A DNA stretch of 64,000 nucleotides from Hoplostethus atlanticus (Eukaryota; Chordata; Actinopteri; Trachichthyiformes; Trachichthyidae): positions 248,001 to 312,000 of the forward strand of contig JAXDDX010000072.1 of the NCBI GenBank assembly GCA_034670405.1, given 5' to 3'. The position numbers and the translations under genes were made by a program. The notes under the pieces were generated by a model. The model was not told where the DNA came from and did not search any database. It saw nothing but the letters and a program-made list of their open reading frames with translations. Below are positions 24,076-36,015 of the stretch, in pieces (within the stretch, counting starts at the first letter, position 1; each line of letters begins with the position of its first letter).

Positions 24076-27000
24076 GTCCTGACATAAGGCTATGTTTTGT
24101 AACTGGCAGGTTGGGAGAAGACCAGATTTCAGGGTAAGGTTGGCAGCAGAGCTAATATGTACATGTATGCACGCTTGGGTGTGTATGCATACATGTCTGT
24201 GTGTCTGTTTTGTTTTTAGTGTGTGTGTCCAGGCATCTCATTTATTTTCCCACATAGGTTAAGATAAGCTGCAAGTGCTGCTGTACAGCTCCCTATCTGC
24301 TTCTGGCTTTCAGTAGCCTGCTTTCCAAATAGGGCTGTTGTTTCATTGCAAGTCTATGGATTACCCAGCAGTCAGCATTCGTGCGCTGCAACGCTTTGCT
24401 TGATCTTTTTCCAGGAGCATAAATATATAACACCGGTTCCTTACATCCAGTGTCACGAGCAAGCAAACAGCAGAATGGCAGGAAAAAGTAAATAGCAAGC
24501 AGTCGTTCAATCACGAGAGGCTAGGATTACGATTAAAATAATTTATTAACAACATGAGAGAATGTGCGTGTGCATAGGTTTGGTGTAGACTCCAAGGCGT
24601 AGACTCCAAGGCGTAGACTCCAATCCAGTGTTAGGGTGAAGCTCCCTAGGCAACAGGAGAACCCCTCCGAGCTGAGGATCTGACCCTTCTACATATCTGA
24701 TGGAGCCGTGATGCTGGTGGTGGCGGGGAGGAGGTGGTACGTCAGACTGGTGCGGTTTAGGTGGCTGAAATGACAGAAACACGGAAGCAGCTGAGGGGGT
24801 ACAAATAGAGGGAAATGGTTAGTGATTGGTTTCTGAGAGGATGAAAGGGGAGGAGAAAGGAGCATGGGCTAGGTGGTTGGACGATGTGGAGCTGGGGGCA
24901 TGTTTGGCTCCAGCTGACAGAATTATGAATGAAGGAGGTAGCCTTCCTGATTGAACTTACACTAAGCTCCATTTTAAATGAAGCGACCACTGAGTTGTGT
25001 TGTATTCCTGTATTTTGTTCATGCAGGGAGAGATGGAGGAGGAAAGTTGATTTTTGAGGTCTTGTTGACAAAATCATACAATTAAGTTGTAAATAAATTG
25101 GTCTTGGCAAGGAATCACAAAACTAAAGCCGTGGATATCAGTGGAAGCAGATTATGTTTTATTATTATGTCAGTATCACATCAAGTTGATGTAGCCATAG
25201 TTGATCCAGCTTTACCTAAACTTAGCCCTTTGGCTAGCAACTGTTTGGTCAAGTGGTTAGTCCAATAACTAGCAGGTAGACCTATGGCACCAAATAATTT
25301 ATGTGACACATTAAGTCAGAATTCGTACAGTTGTCACAACCGATTAAACCAAGTAAATATAAATTTTTAGATAATTACATTTCATGATAAAAAAAAATTC
25401 TAATGGTTTAGATATACTCATTTTCATGAAAATTAACGTCCGAGCTGATTGGTTCGTGTTTTGTACCTCATCGACCACACTGAAAGCTGATTGGTTCCCA
25501 TTTTGTAAAGTGATGTGGTCAGTACGTTAGGAACCGGTGTCGGGTTGAGTGGGAGTCATGAAGTGTTGGAAGAGAATATATAACGGATGTTATTTCAAAT
25601 AGCCAGTTAACCAAGACCACCCACTGGTTTGCTAGCGGCTAGATGGCTAATGGAATTTTCCATAGAGACGAGGGGACACGTCTTATATCAACTAAACAAA
25701 GCAATAGATTTAGTTGAAAATGACCTGGCGGCACTCTATGTTATATAAAGCAATCATATGATAAACACATTCCTGTAATTTTCGTTGAAAAGATTTGCGT
25801 GGCAAAAGTGAACCAGAAGCAGGAACTTCGGCTCCCTTTACTCCTGCCCATTAACGTGGGAGCCAACAGGAAGCAGGCTACGCTATCTGTTTGAGTCTGG
25901 TCTGAACCAGGGGTTAGCCAGCTGTCACTCGTTCCAGGCTGCCGGCTCTCCTTAATCCACCCTGCTGCCGCCACCCTCCAGCACCATGGCTGTTAAAGGG
26001 GGTTTTCCTCTAAACCTCTACGATGACATCACCTCAAACACCACTGATCAGATTTCAATGAAACTTTGCTTCTGTGCTGGCTTCCACTGTATGTTAACTG
26101 TGTGTGTGTGTGTGTGTGTGTATACGTCTGTGTAACCCATGTTGTGTACTTGGTGTTTTTAACTCCCAGGTTTCCAAGAGGCTGAATCTGAGGGTAAGAG
26201 TTGTAGATTTCTAATCAGCTTCTGTAGTAATAAGTAATTTACATTCAACACACACACACACACACACAAACACACTCACACACACACACACACACACACA
26301 TGTCCAGTGTCCAGCCGTAGCATTTAGCATTTTTGTTTCTATTGGTTGTTTGCCGTATTATTATCACTGACAAAAGTGCTAATAAAACAAATACTTTAGT
26401 AGAAGTGCGTTGCGATGCATTACCGAAATAGAATCCCATTAGAAGCAGAGAAACTTTTTTTTACCATATAATCAGACATACATTAGACATTACATCCAAT
26501 TTAGTATAATGTCATCAACTATACACTTGCCCCATAAAGCATTCAACCCTGTACATTTTATTGCTTGCGTTTCATTCTCTTGTTATCAAGCACATACCTT
26601 ATGATGCCTTATAATGCCCTCATAATGCCGTATGATAATATGTATATATATATACAGTTGTGCACGTCTAGTGATGTGAGGTGTCCTGTTACTTTTGCCG
26701 CTATGACAGCCTGATTTCCCCCTCAGGGATCAATAAAGATTCATCTTATCTAATCCAAACTTCCTTTTTCAGCTGCTTGCTTCCTGTCAGCTTGTCAAGG
26801 TGCTCCCTAAATCTTAACAAGGGACGCCATTTTTCATCTTCCCATCCTTTTCCTTCACACCCACTCTTCACTATAGCTGCAATTGTACAAGAAACGCTTG
26901 ACGTCAGGTCATTTTCATCATTTTACCAACATGTCTCATTTCAGAGTGAGTGTCAATATGTTGAAAAAGGTGGTGGTGACTTAGTGGTTTATGGTTTCCA

Positions 27001-28790
27001 CTTCCTGAACAAGTTAAATTGATTGCTAACATCTACAATAGTTACAATGCCTTAAATATTTGCCCTAAACATTTTAAAATGTGTACAGACAGATTTGTTG
27101 TGTGAAACTGAACACGGCTTGTCAGTGTGAATTGTCAATGTGTAGGTGAGGTAGGTTTGTCTGTGATGTCGGAGGACGAGACGTTAAACCTGCTTTCCTT
27201 TTGACTGTGCACAGAGCCCCGCCCACTCACCTCTCACTTCCTGTCTGTCTGGCTCCTAGCCAATGGAAACCACTTAGCTCTGCTTCCACAAAACCCACTT
27301 TAGACCGTGAACAGCACTTTCTATCTGCTTGTACTAACTCAGTATGCTTTCTCCTTCTCTTCCTTTTTCTTCTTCCCTTCCTTTACTTTTCTTCTCCTTT
27401 TTTCTTGTCTTTTCTTCCTTCGCTTGCTCTCGTCTGGGCCAGAATCTATATGAAGGGTTTTCTTACCACGGAGAGAGTGATTCTGAGCTTCCTCCCAATG
27501 CTTTGGCGAGTCTCTCTCTCTCTCTCTTTCCTACCATTCATTCCTTCCTCCCTCTACCCCTGTCTGCATGCCTGTCTCCCCTCGCTCCTCATTTGCCCTC
27601 CTCCATTGTCCACCTTGTCTGTTTAGAGCCACTTCTATACTATACTGATTACCTTTCCTCTGGAAGGTCATCACCTTTTTAGTGTTTTGTTTTTTTTATT
27701 TATATTTTTTTGGATTAAATGTTCCTTTTTTTCCCCACACAAAAAGAAGGTGAGGAACAAAGTTACCATACATCATCTTGTGTATATGATTAAAAGTCTG
27801 CTAAAACTATAGAAATCTTTACATCTTATGCTTTTTTACCTGTAAGTACAACGGGATGCATTTAAAAAAAGATAAATAATACAAAAATATGTAAAAAAAA
27901 AGATTAAAAAGGACAGCAACGCACCCTTTGGCGGCCATATTGGAGGTCCTCAGCCCTTGGGCAACAATGGCTGTGAACAGATGATTCTAAACGTACAACT
28001 TCTCCGTCCCAAAATGAACAGACATGGTTCATTTTTGAATGAACTGATCATTTCATCACTGATACATCTGATTGATTTTGTGTTTTGATAATGTCAGCTT
28101 GTTAGCTAGTTAACCATAGTATCTGGTCAGCTAACCATCACTGTCTTGTTAACACATCTGATTAGCTAACGCAGCTAGTAGAAGCTAACGTTAGCACCCT
28201 GCCGATACATTGTGCCAGTACATAGGAGCAAATTTTAAATTACATCTCAGTTAAATCATGTTATAATGTTCAGTAAAACCTTGCTAGGCCCTTGCTAGGC
28301 CCCAGTTGTCTTAAGCTGCTGGTCCATGCTGGTTGTGCTGGTCCATCTGACTGGTCTATGTTTTGTGCAGAACCTGCAGGTTCTGAGAGACGGGAAGCAG
28401 GTCCAGATGGACCAGGACCAGGTTCCTTTGGTACCAGGAGAGACTGTCCAGGCTGTGGGTAAGTCCACCGATATCAATATTACATTACATTACAGTCATT
28501 TAGCAGACGCTTTTATCCAAAGCGACTTACAATATGTGGTCTGTTTGAAAGTGGATAAAGAGGGCTATTATCCACTATATTTGCAGGAATTATGGGATAT
28601 TTTGTATTTAAAGGGGCATAAAGTAATCTTGGATTTTTACTGACCTCTACCGGTGACCAGTAGGAATTGCAACGACATCAACAGGTCCCTGGCGCAGCTA
28701 GATTTAATTTCCAAATCTACTCACTCAAGACTCAAGATTTTTTTCAAATACATGTAGTTTAGTTAAAAGGGTATCGGGCAGTGTTAACTG

Positions 28791-28855
<65 letters not shown>

Positions 28856-31800
28856 TGTGTGTGTGTGTGACACCCAGCCAAGGATGTGATGTATATCTGT
28901 CCATTCAGTGGTCTGGTAACTGGGACTCTGACCATCACAGACTACAAGCTCTACTTCGCCAGCTTGGAGCGGGTACTACACATTCCATTTAAATAAATAT
29001 ATATTTTTTCGCTTGGATGGTTTAATATGAAGGCAATATTGATCCCTGATCAAAAGCCGATTGTATCTTTAATGCACGGCCCCTACACTAATAATTTTGA
29101 ATGAATGTTTTTTATCTAACGTTGATGGAATTCTACGGTAGCCATAGTAGCTAGTTCTTAACGTCTTAATGTCCGCCATCGTCCAGGAGTCTCCGTTCAT
29201 TCTGGACGTGAACCTGGGAGCCATTAGTCGACTAGAAACCATCAGCGTCCTCAATCACGGAGAGAACACCAGAGGACTGGAGCTGGTCTGCAAGGTAGGA
29301 CACAAAAACAACAAAAAGGGGAAACCGCCTAAACTAAATAAGTATCACAACGTGTGTGTGATTGCATGTTCTCCCCGCATCAGGACATGAGGAGTCTGAG
29401 GTTTGCCTATAGGAGAGAGGAGAGCCAACCAGAAGTGGTAGAGGTGTTGGCCAAACACACCTTCCCCCTCTCCAACGGCCTGGTGAGTTTCAGGAGGATT
29501 TTTAAAACGGACTAATTGATGTTGGAATAGGTTCTTAAAACGGCAAATGAAGTTAGTTTTGATCTACACCAAGTAAAAGCAATATTTAAAGACCTCTGGG
29601 ACTGTATATAACACCCTTTAAGGCCTTGAATTTATATGACTCAGTTCAAGGATAATTCAAATACATTTTAAGACTTTTTGAGGACCTGCCTGTCCCGGGC
29701 TGGTTTATTTTGTTTCTTCATTTGATTCAGTTTGGGAGTTAATGGGCTCTAGAGGCTTCTAGAGTGAAAAGTAAATTATCACCATTAATTTGACAAGGAT
29801 GTATTGACAAATGAATTGTAAATGCATGAAAATGGATGAAAATCGTCTATGCTGCAGGTTTAAATTGTACTGTGACAAACCAAACGTGAAATCACCTCTT
29901 ACATCATCACCTAACATATTTCTACACTGTCGCGTCGTAGCCCCTGTTCGCCTTCCTGTACAAGGAGGAGTTCCCCGTGGATGGCTGGAAAGTGTACGAC
30001 CCCACGGCTGAATACAGGAGACAGGTAACCCCCGGGCTAACTGCAGCAGGGGAGGGAAGCAGCAAAGTGACGTCATGAGATCCAGCTTTCCAATGCTTTC
30101 AAAAGCACTGTGGCAGAGAGTTTGCTGTTTAGACGTCATATTTCGACTGCAACAAGCAATTCTTTTGTTGTTAATTAATTTGTCAATCATTAACTGATTA
30201 AAGGGGCAATAAGTAATCTATGACAAAAAACATCAACAGGTCGGCTAATGGTGGCCTGGAATTGAAATATATCACATTTTCACAATAAAACAAGTAAGCT
30301 AGCTAATTAGAGTAGAGATCCAATACAAATGTCTTCAACGTAGTGCAAAACACTGATTTAATGATACTGCTTTGTTGATAAACAAAGTACGGGCCAGAAA
30401 GCGAGTTTTAAAAGCACTTGAAAGCCATGTAATCATTGAGTGATCGGTACTGATCAACAACCCTATCAACCCCCCTGCCTACAGATATATTATGGTCCCT
30501 TTGTGTCATGAGGCGGTAAACATCTTACTTTTTGCCCCTTTAATCTGAGCAGCTAACAATAAAAAATGCATTTGGAATTTTTAAAGTTTATTATCATCAT
30601 ATTTCATTTTGCATTTTGCTATATTATAGACTATATTCTAGATATTCTAGTCCTCCCAACTCTTAGCATACAGTGTAATGGCTAAAAAGCCAATTCCTGA
30701 GTTGGACTGGAAAACAACTATCAGCTGCCTATTCGAATCGTGGAAAACGTACACTATCAGTAGGTATGCTTGGCATTTGGGCTTTCTGTAGCCACGTTTT
30801 ATATAAAGTATTGATTTTGAATGTGCAAAATTGACAACACAAATTGCAAATCAATGCAGCCCTGATTTTATATAATGATAACCTAATGCAAGTTTCACCG
30901 ATGCTAAATGTTACTTGAATTCTACGTGCTTTGTTTCAGGGTCTCCCCAACGAGAGCTGGACCATCAGTAAGATGAACGGCAGCTACGAGGCGTGCGACA
31001 CCTACCCCTCCGTCCTGGTCGTCCCCACCAGCATCAAGGACGAAGACATGAGACGAGTGGCTGTTTTCAGAGCCAAGCACCGCATACCGGTCAGTCTCGA
31101 CTGTCACATAGCGAGGGAAGGGGAAAAGTGTTAGTTTAAACTCTGCAGCCTCTAGGACAATTAGGCAAGGGTATTCAGTTTATTTCAGAGCTCAACAATC
31201 CAGGCAACTCTTAGCCAGGGCTTCCAGTTACAGCTGAACATGGATAACATCACCGATTAGCAACCAATAATGTGCTAACATCGTTACATCCCACCAATTG
31301 CTTCAAGACCGTAATATAAAATCAAACATGATGAAACTTTACTGATCCCTGTGGGGAAATTGGGTCATTACGGCAGCAAACAGTATTAGGATACGGCAAA
31401 TAAAAATAGTATATGAACAGAAAAATTTAATTTAAACAAGAGTCTAGAAAATGGGGGTTGTATATTCATACAACCAACAATTTCAACACTACAACATAGA
31501 ATATGAAAAAGTATTACATATATGCTCATTGATTGGATCACCTGACTTCAATTACCTCCTTTATAGAAGTCATTATCCTAGAGGTTCACAGCTTAGTTTT
31601 TCCAGTTTAGGCTGTTAAAGTTGCATTAGAGTAATTTTTTAAAATCGCATTGTGTTTATCTATTGTTATGACTTAGATGAAGATCAGACCATATTGTAGG
31701 AGCAATTTATGCAGGAATCCAGTTTATTCAAAAGGGTTCGCAAACTTTTTCTCGCAACTGTACATCGTAGAAGAGCAAGTGATACCAATTTGTCCACAGT

Positions 31801-34800
31801 AGCCTCAATAGATCAGAATGCAATGCAGCGACAAGAGCGTTTTGAGTAACGGGCAGGACTTGCTTTTTCTCGACTGGAAAAGCTCTTAATCTTGCTATTA
31901 CTATGAATGCAGCAAGTTCAGGCACATTCTCTTCTCTGGGGGTTGTCGAAAGGCATTCTGGGAAATGTAGGAAATCACTAAGAATTAGTTGCAGAAATAG
32001 TAGTAGCAGATAGAGGGAAAGTAGTTATAAAAGGACATTTTATCACTTCATCACCAAATAACTCCTGGAATGCATTGAACATCACAGATTGATGATTTCC
32101 AACAGCTTAAGACTATCTGAGGGTAGGGGTTTTTCCTTTAAGTCTGCATGGTGTAGCTAAACAAAGACACAGCTTTAGTGTCAAACTAACTAGGTGCAAC
32201 AGACTGCCGGTCTCTAACCGGCCCTCCTCTCCCCGCAGGTCCTGTCCTGGATCCATCCGGAGTCTCAGGCCACCATTGTACGTTGCAGCCAGCCATTGGT
32301 GGGACCTTCAGACCGGCGCTGCAAAGAGGACGAGCGCTTCCTCCAGACCATCATGGATGCCAACGCCCAGTCCCACAAGCTCATCATCTTCGACGCCCGG
32401 CAGAGCAGCGTGGCCGACACCAACAAGGTATCGGTCATTTGGTGGGAGGTGATTTGAGGGCCTGTAAGGTAGTCACGTCCCTCTTGTTAACATTTTTTCT
32501 CCTCTTCTAAAATATGTAATTGGTTCCCATCCCTTTTTTCTCTATCCTCTTCATTCCTTCCCCCTTTCTCCAACCCACTCTCCATTCATTTTCTTATGTT
32601 TTCTTACCCGCCAACCGCCAGGCGAAGGATGGGGGCTACGAGAGCGAGAGTTTCTACCCCAACGTGGAGCTGAACTTCCTGGAGATCCCCAACATTCACG
32701 TGATGCGGGAGTCTCTGAGGAAGCTGAAGGAGGTGGTCTACCCCACCATAGATGAATCCCACTGGCACTCCGCCATCGACCAGACGCACTGGTTGGAGTA
32801 CATCCGGGTGATTCACACGCACGCACACAGAAAACAATACAAATGAAAGACCATTTGCACATCGGGTTCAGTTTAGCAAAATTTCAAGTGAGCCATAGTT
32901 TATCGACCAAAGCCACGAGGGAGCCGATGCTTCCTTCATTGATCAGAAGGACTTTCTCCCAGTCCAGAACTCTATAGGTACAATTATTTTGAGCCATGAT
33001 CCACCTGATTTCTAACTTTAAACCCATATTTCCAACATTGTTTGCAGTCTGACCCAAAGGGGATTCCAACCTGTAATCAGGTCGGAATCCTGATTCCTTG
33101 AATCCTTTTTTCTACACAGAAGGGAAACCTTTCTCACTCAGCTTTGAACGCAACCATCAGGGAGTGACGGGCTGACTTTCCCACCCGATTGCAACCTGGT
33201 ATTTTGTCCATATTGTGTTAATAAGATTGCTAACCTGTTGTCCTGTCTTGGCGTTTAGCTGCTGCTGGCCGGGGCCGTGAGGATCGCCGACAAGGTGGAG
33301 TCGGGGAAGACGTCGGTGGTGGTGCACTGCAGCGACGGCTGGGACCGAACCGCCCAGCTCACCTCTCTGGCTATGCTGATGCTGGACAGCCACTACCGCA
33401 CTCTCAGAGGATTCCAGGTCACACAAAACAACAGTGGCAAAAAATCCAGACTTCAGACTTCATCTGGCCAACATAGTAATGTATGTGTGTCTGTTTCCAG
33501 GTTCTGGTGGAGAAGGAGTGGATCAGTTTCGGACACAAGTTTGCTGCTGTAAGGAAAGAGCGAGACATACTACTACAACACTTTATTGTGAAGATGCGTT
33601 GCCATCTTTTCAAATGCACCACACTAGCCAGAGATGGCTAGAATAGAACCGACCTTCAAAATAAAACACTAAAATATGGTAGTTTTGGCACCAGGCCTCC
33701 AATTCCAAAGCCTGCAGGAACAGTTGTGCCATAGCTATGGAGTCATATTTACTTGGGGAAAATCGTATTTCCATTTAGTGCAGATTTTATTCTTTATTTT
33801 CATTTTGGAACTTGTAATGTTAAATAATTGTTGCAGGCAGTGTGTAGTTTACAGCGTAGGTGATGTATTTCTACTGAAAGGTGGTTTTGTGTTGTGTAGC
33901 GCGTGGGACACGGCGACGAGAACCACGCCAACTCGGAGCGCTCGCCGCTCTTCATTCAGTTCATCGACTGCGTTTGGCAGATCACCCAACAGGTCAGTCT
34001 TCAACTTTGGCCCAGGCTTCAAAACCTCTAGAACTGAATCATGACCACAGTTGGTATATCCAGGAACTTATGTGTATTTGAATAATGAAAAGCCTTTATA
34101 AGACGGACTAGAACATTAAAAATAGCACCTATACTTATATGCTTACCTACTATGAACCCACCCATGTCTTCCCAAAGGTTCATAGTGGATTTCCAATACC
34201 TGTAGGTGCTGTTTTTTTTATGTTCCAGCCTGTCTCATATTCTTTTATTCAACTTTGATTACTCCAGGTCTGTATTTACATCACTTTCAACCATTATCAA
34301 TCAAAACAAATCTTTTAAAGCCTTAAAATACACGGAGGACAAATCAGTCAATTTAAGTGTTCAATGAATCAAAACATAAACAAAGCCACTAGTGGGGCAA
34401 CGCTGTCAGCAGAGGGCGCCATACTGCAATTACTGAATGGGAATGACACTAGTTCAAACATCAGGTTTATATTGTGGAAACGTGTTCTAAAGTGTCGTCT
34501 TGGTTGTAGTTCCCAGCAGCCTTTGAGTTCAACGAGCTGTTCCTCATCACGGTGCTAGACCACCTCTACAGCTGCCTGTTTGGAACGTTCCTCTATAACA
34601 GCGAACAGGAGAGAGTAGCCAAGGTACGTACCATGGGGGGTAGTGGGTGTTTTTGACAGTTAAGATACCTTTTAATATATTGGTTGGCCTTTGAGGACAG
34701 CACTTTTAATTTTAACTTTAAATATATATATATATATAAATGCATATATAGTGATATCAAATGCCTCATTTTTAAAGAGAAATATCTCATTGAATCGGCT

Positions 34801-35585
34801 TTTAGTGTGATATGTTAATGGTAAACATTGTCACATCCTGTCTTTCCATTTCCCTAAGCAGTGCCTGTTGGAATTGCATTCCTCATTGAAACTAAGGGGC
34901 CACAAACCAAGACCCTTTTCCCCACATAATGTGATGGAAGTGAAATTCATTACTTCGCTGTAGAAGTGTAAGATTCATGGGATCTGAATAACTGACTTTT
35001 GCATCCTTTTCCTCCCTCCCCTCGCCTCTTCTAGGAAGTGCAGACCAAAACCGTCTCGCTGTGGTCCTACATTAACAGGTGATTCATCCTTCTTTGAGTT
35101 ACCGGCTGATTTTACTGACTGACCAAGTGATTGTTTGACCCGACTGTTTGATTATTCTCCTCCCCCTGACAGCCAGCCGGAGGACTTCACCAACCCGTTC
35201 TACGTGGACTACGAGCACCACGTTTTGTACCCGCTGGCCTCATCCAGACACCTGGAGCTGTGGACCAGCTACTATACCCGCTGGAACCCGCGCATGAGGC
35301 CGCAGGTAGGCGGGGCTGTAACTGGTTTGCACTCGTCCCAGTCGGGTACCGGCTCGTATTCTGACTCCGTCCTGTATCTGTGTGTGTGTGTGTTTGTGCC
35401 TTCCTTACCGTTAGATGCCGGTGCACCAGACACTGAAGGAGCTGCTAATCCTGCGGGCGGAGCTCCAGAGGAAGGTGGAGGAGTTGCAAAGGGAGGCCTC
35501 CTCCTCCCACTCCCTGTCCTCCTCCTCTGACCACACCTCCTCCCCCACACACACCACAGGAACACCCCTACACACCACTGTCTGA
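22077..35585 (+). CDS. mtmr1: myotubularin-related protein 1, complete
   Basis: Phosphoinositide 3-phosphatase acting on PI3P and PI(3,5)P2 at endosomal membranes. Coding exons: 22077-22183, 23847-23952, 28371-28458, 28878-28972, 29187-29294, 29384-29482, 29941-30024, 30940-31089, 32239-32427, 32622-32807, 33259-33417, 33501-33548, 33900-33992, 34510-34623, 35035-35078, 35173-35305 and 35415-35585. All have AG/GT borders and compatible phases and total 1974 bases (657 residues; human MTMR1 is about 665). The protein contains [16 protein letters not shown] typical of MTMR1, a PH-GRAM domain from about residue 72, the phosphatase with HCSDGWDRT (catalytic Cys428), a C-terminal coiled coil (about 608-629) and a terminal HTTV that fits a PDZ ligand. 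An in-frame TAG at 22047-22049 supports the start. Conserved MTMR1-type N and C termini argue against the paralogue mtm1. I cannot tell a teleost a copy from a b copy. Confidence 0.96.
22318..22755 (+). repeat. Palindromic dispersed family, copy C (partial)
   Basis: Shares TCTTCATTTCGGCATAGA, ACCAAATAGCACTTAATTTAATAAAA, GCCTGTTATTCTC and GCCAGATTTTTGTAATGGA with the other copies; the right half has diverged. It lies in mtmr1 intron 1, 135 bases after exon 1. Confidence 0.6.
23285..23690 (+). repeat. Palindromic dispersed family, copy D
   Basis: Shares AATCGGGCAATTCAATG, TTGCTTATCGGTAAACG, AATAAAGTTTCAACTTTTAG, TCGCCTGTTATTTCCACAA, CACCAAAATACA, AATAAAGTGTTGCTTG and ATGAGGTATGTACCTTTG with copy A. 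It lies in mtmr1 intron 1, 160 bases before exon 2. Confidence 0.72.
23989..24073. repeat. Long (CA)n microsatellite
   Basis: About 83 bases of uninterrupted CA, the longest in the window, starting 36 bases after mtmr1 exon 2 and ending 36 bases before the first mini-exon. CA repeats can act as intronic splicing enhancers or silencers through hnRNP L, which is established in mammals; a role here is only suggested by the position. Confidence 0.92.
24110..24133 (+). CDS. mtmr1: mtmr1 candidate mini-exon 2.1 (24 nt)
   Basis: Exactly 24 bases between a CAG acceptor (24107-24109) and a GTAAGG donor (24134). It lies in phase 0 between coding exons 2 and 3 and encodes VGRRPDFR. Including it keeps the frame and adds eight basic residues just before the GRAM domain. 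Human MTMR1 has alternatively spliced exons at this same place, one isoform being muscle-specific, so an alternative exon here is expected. Use of this one is inferred from splice-site form and similarity to the 26170-26193 exon. A (CA)n tract of about 83 bp lies 36 bases upstream of it. Confidence 0.65.
26170..26193 (+). CDS. mtmr1: mtmr1 candidate mini-exon 2.2 (24 nt)
   Basis: Exactly 24 bases between a CCCAG acceptor (26165-26169) and a GTAAGAG donor (26194), in phase 0, encoding VSKRLNLR. It shares length, phase, first codon GTT, last codon AGG and the basic pattern with the 24110-24133 exon, so the two look like a duplicated pair. Skipping either, or including one or both, preserves the reading frame. 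With one copy included the protein would be 665 residues. Confidence 0.68.
28371..29482 (+). CDS. mtmr1: mtmr1 exons 3-6, PH-GRAM domain
   Basis: The four exons 28371-28458, 28878-28972, 29187-29294 and 29384-29482 encode the lipid-binding PH-GRAM part. Recognisable segments are [37 protein letters not shown] and [16 protein letters not shown], each matching the myotubularin GRAM strands. A (GT)n tract ends only about 8 bases before the acceptor of exon 4 (28877), which leaves that exon with an unusual, purine-interrupted polypyrimidine tract. Confidence 0.93.
28477..28545 (-). mobile_element. L2/V-SINE type 3' tail
   Basis: Reads TTACAGTCATTTAGCAGACG then CTTTTATCCAAAGCGACTTAC, the inverse of the conserved GTAAGTCGCTTTGGATAAA tail shared by fish L2 LINEs and the SINEs they mobilise. 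The same tail closes the L2-type element at 53620-53650. It lies in mtmr1 intron 3, about 20 bases after the exon. Confidence 0.75.
28605..28670 (+). repeat. Left-end fragment of the TTAA element family
   Basis: AAAGGGGCATAAAGTAATCT resembles the left end of the TTAA-flanked element at 30202 (AGGGGCAATAAGTAATCT). Only this end is recognisable. Confidence 0.4.
28795..28869. repeat. (GT)n microsatellite abutting mtmr1 exon 4
   Basis: About 75 bases of GT with one AT interruption, ending eight bases before the exon 4 acceptor AG (28876-28877). It displaces the usual polypyrimidine tract. Confidence 0.92.
30202..30539. mobile_element. TTAA-flanked MITE in mtmr1 intron 7
   Basis: 338 bases from AGGGGCAATAAGTAATCT to an inverse end TTACTTTTTGCCCCT, flanked by TTAA on both sides (30198-30201, 30540-30543). 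The TTAA target suggests piggyBac-type or Kolobok-type mobilisation. No coding region. Confidence 0.7.
31600..31765 (-). mobile_element. Tc1-like end fragment
   Basis: Contains TGTTATGACTTAGATGAAGA, CAGACCATATT, ATTTATGCAGGAATCCAG, then GGGTTCGCAAACTTTTTCTC and GCAACTGTA, the familiar terminal sequence of a fish Tc1-like family. It lies in mtmr1 intron 8. Confidence 0.5.
33259..33417 (+). CDS. mtmr1: mtmr1 catalytic exon (P-loop CSDGWDR)
   Basis: Coding exon 11 encodes residues 405-457. It carries the full myotubularin signature CX5R as HCSDGWDRT, with the nucleophile Cys428 and Arg434 both present and the two Asp residues typical of active myotubularins, so this copy should be an active phosphatase rather than a dead paralogue. 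It is preceded by the conserved [15 protein letters not shown] strand and followed by [13 protein letters not shown]. Confidence 0.96.
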
Positions 35586-36015
35586 CACACACACACACAC
35601 ACACCGCAGGAACTGTCCTACCCACCATTTGACACACCCCTTTTGTAGACCACTGTCTGACACACACCTTCATACACACACCTGCACTGTTTTACTCATA
35701 AAACTCGACTGAAGTTTCATTATTTTTATTTTTTTACTTTTAATTTAATGAGGAGAAATGTGAAAAAATGTCTCCATGTAAAAAGGGACACACCATAGTA
35801 TTTTTGCCTGCATCAAGTCTAATATTTGAATTGTAATTATGAATAGATCATATTAGATTATTATGGAGGTTAATGGAACTGTTTATTGTGCTTCGTTTCT
35901 GCCTCCACGCCTTCCTTCTTTCCTCTAGCCAAAAGTGAAGAAACCTTCCCTCCTGCCTCCTTTTTTGGACTGTGAACTTCTGAAACTGACACAATAAAAT
36001 GCATTATTTATGTTA
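35586..36015 (+). other. mtmr1: mtmr1 3' UTR with polyadenylation signal
   Basis: After the TGA at 35583-35585 there is a short (CA)n stretch and then AT-rich sequence without a long frame. A canonical AATAAA at 35993-35998 lies about 410 bases downstream, which gives a compact 3' UTR. No other strong signal precedes it, so cleavage is predicted near 36010-36020. Confidence 0.6.

Noticed and set aside
27443..27508. Possible third mtmr1 cassette exon after a strong polypyrimidine tract and GGCCAG acceptor (frame [19 protein letters not shown])
   Set aside because: There is no canonical in-phase donor; the sequence runs into TCTCTC. Left as unproven, to be tested by RNA-seq.
27201..27682. Long plus-strand frames rich in Ser/Leu/Phe/Pro
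   Set aside because: They cover a C/T-rich stretch in mtmr1 intron 2 and have no domain or conserved pattern.
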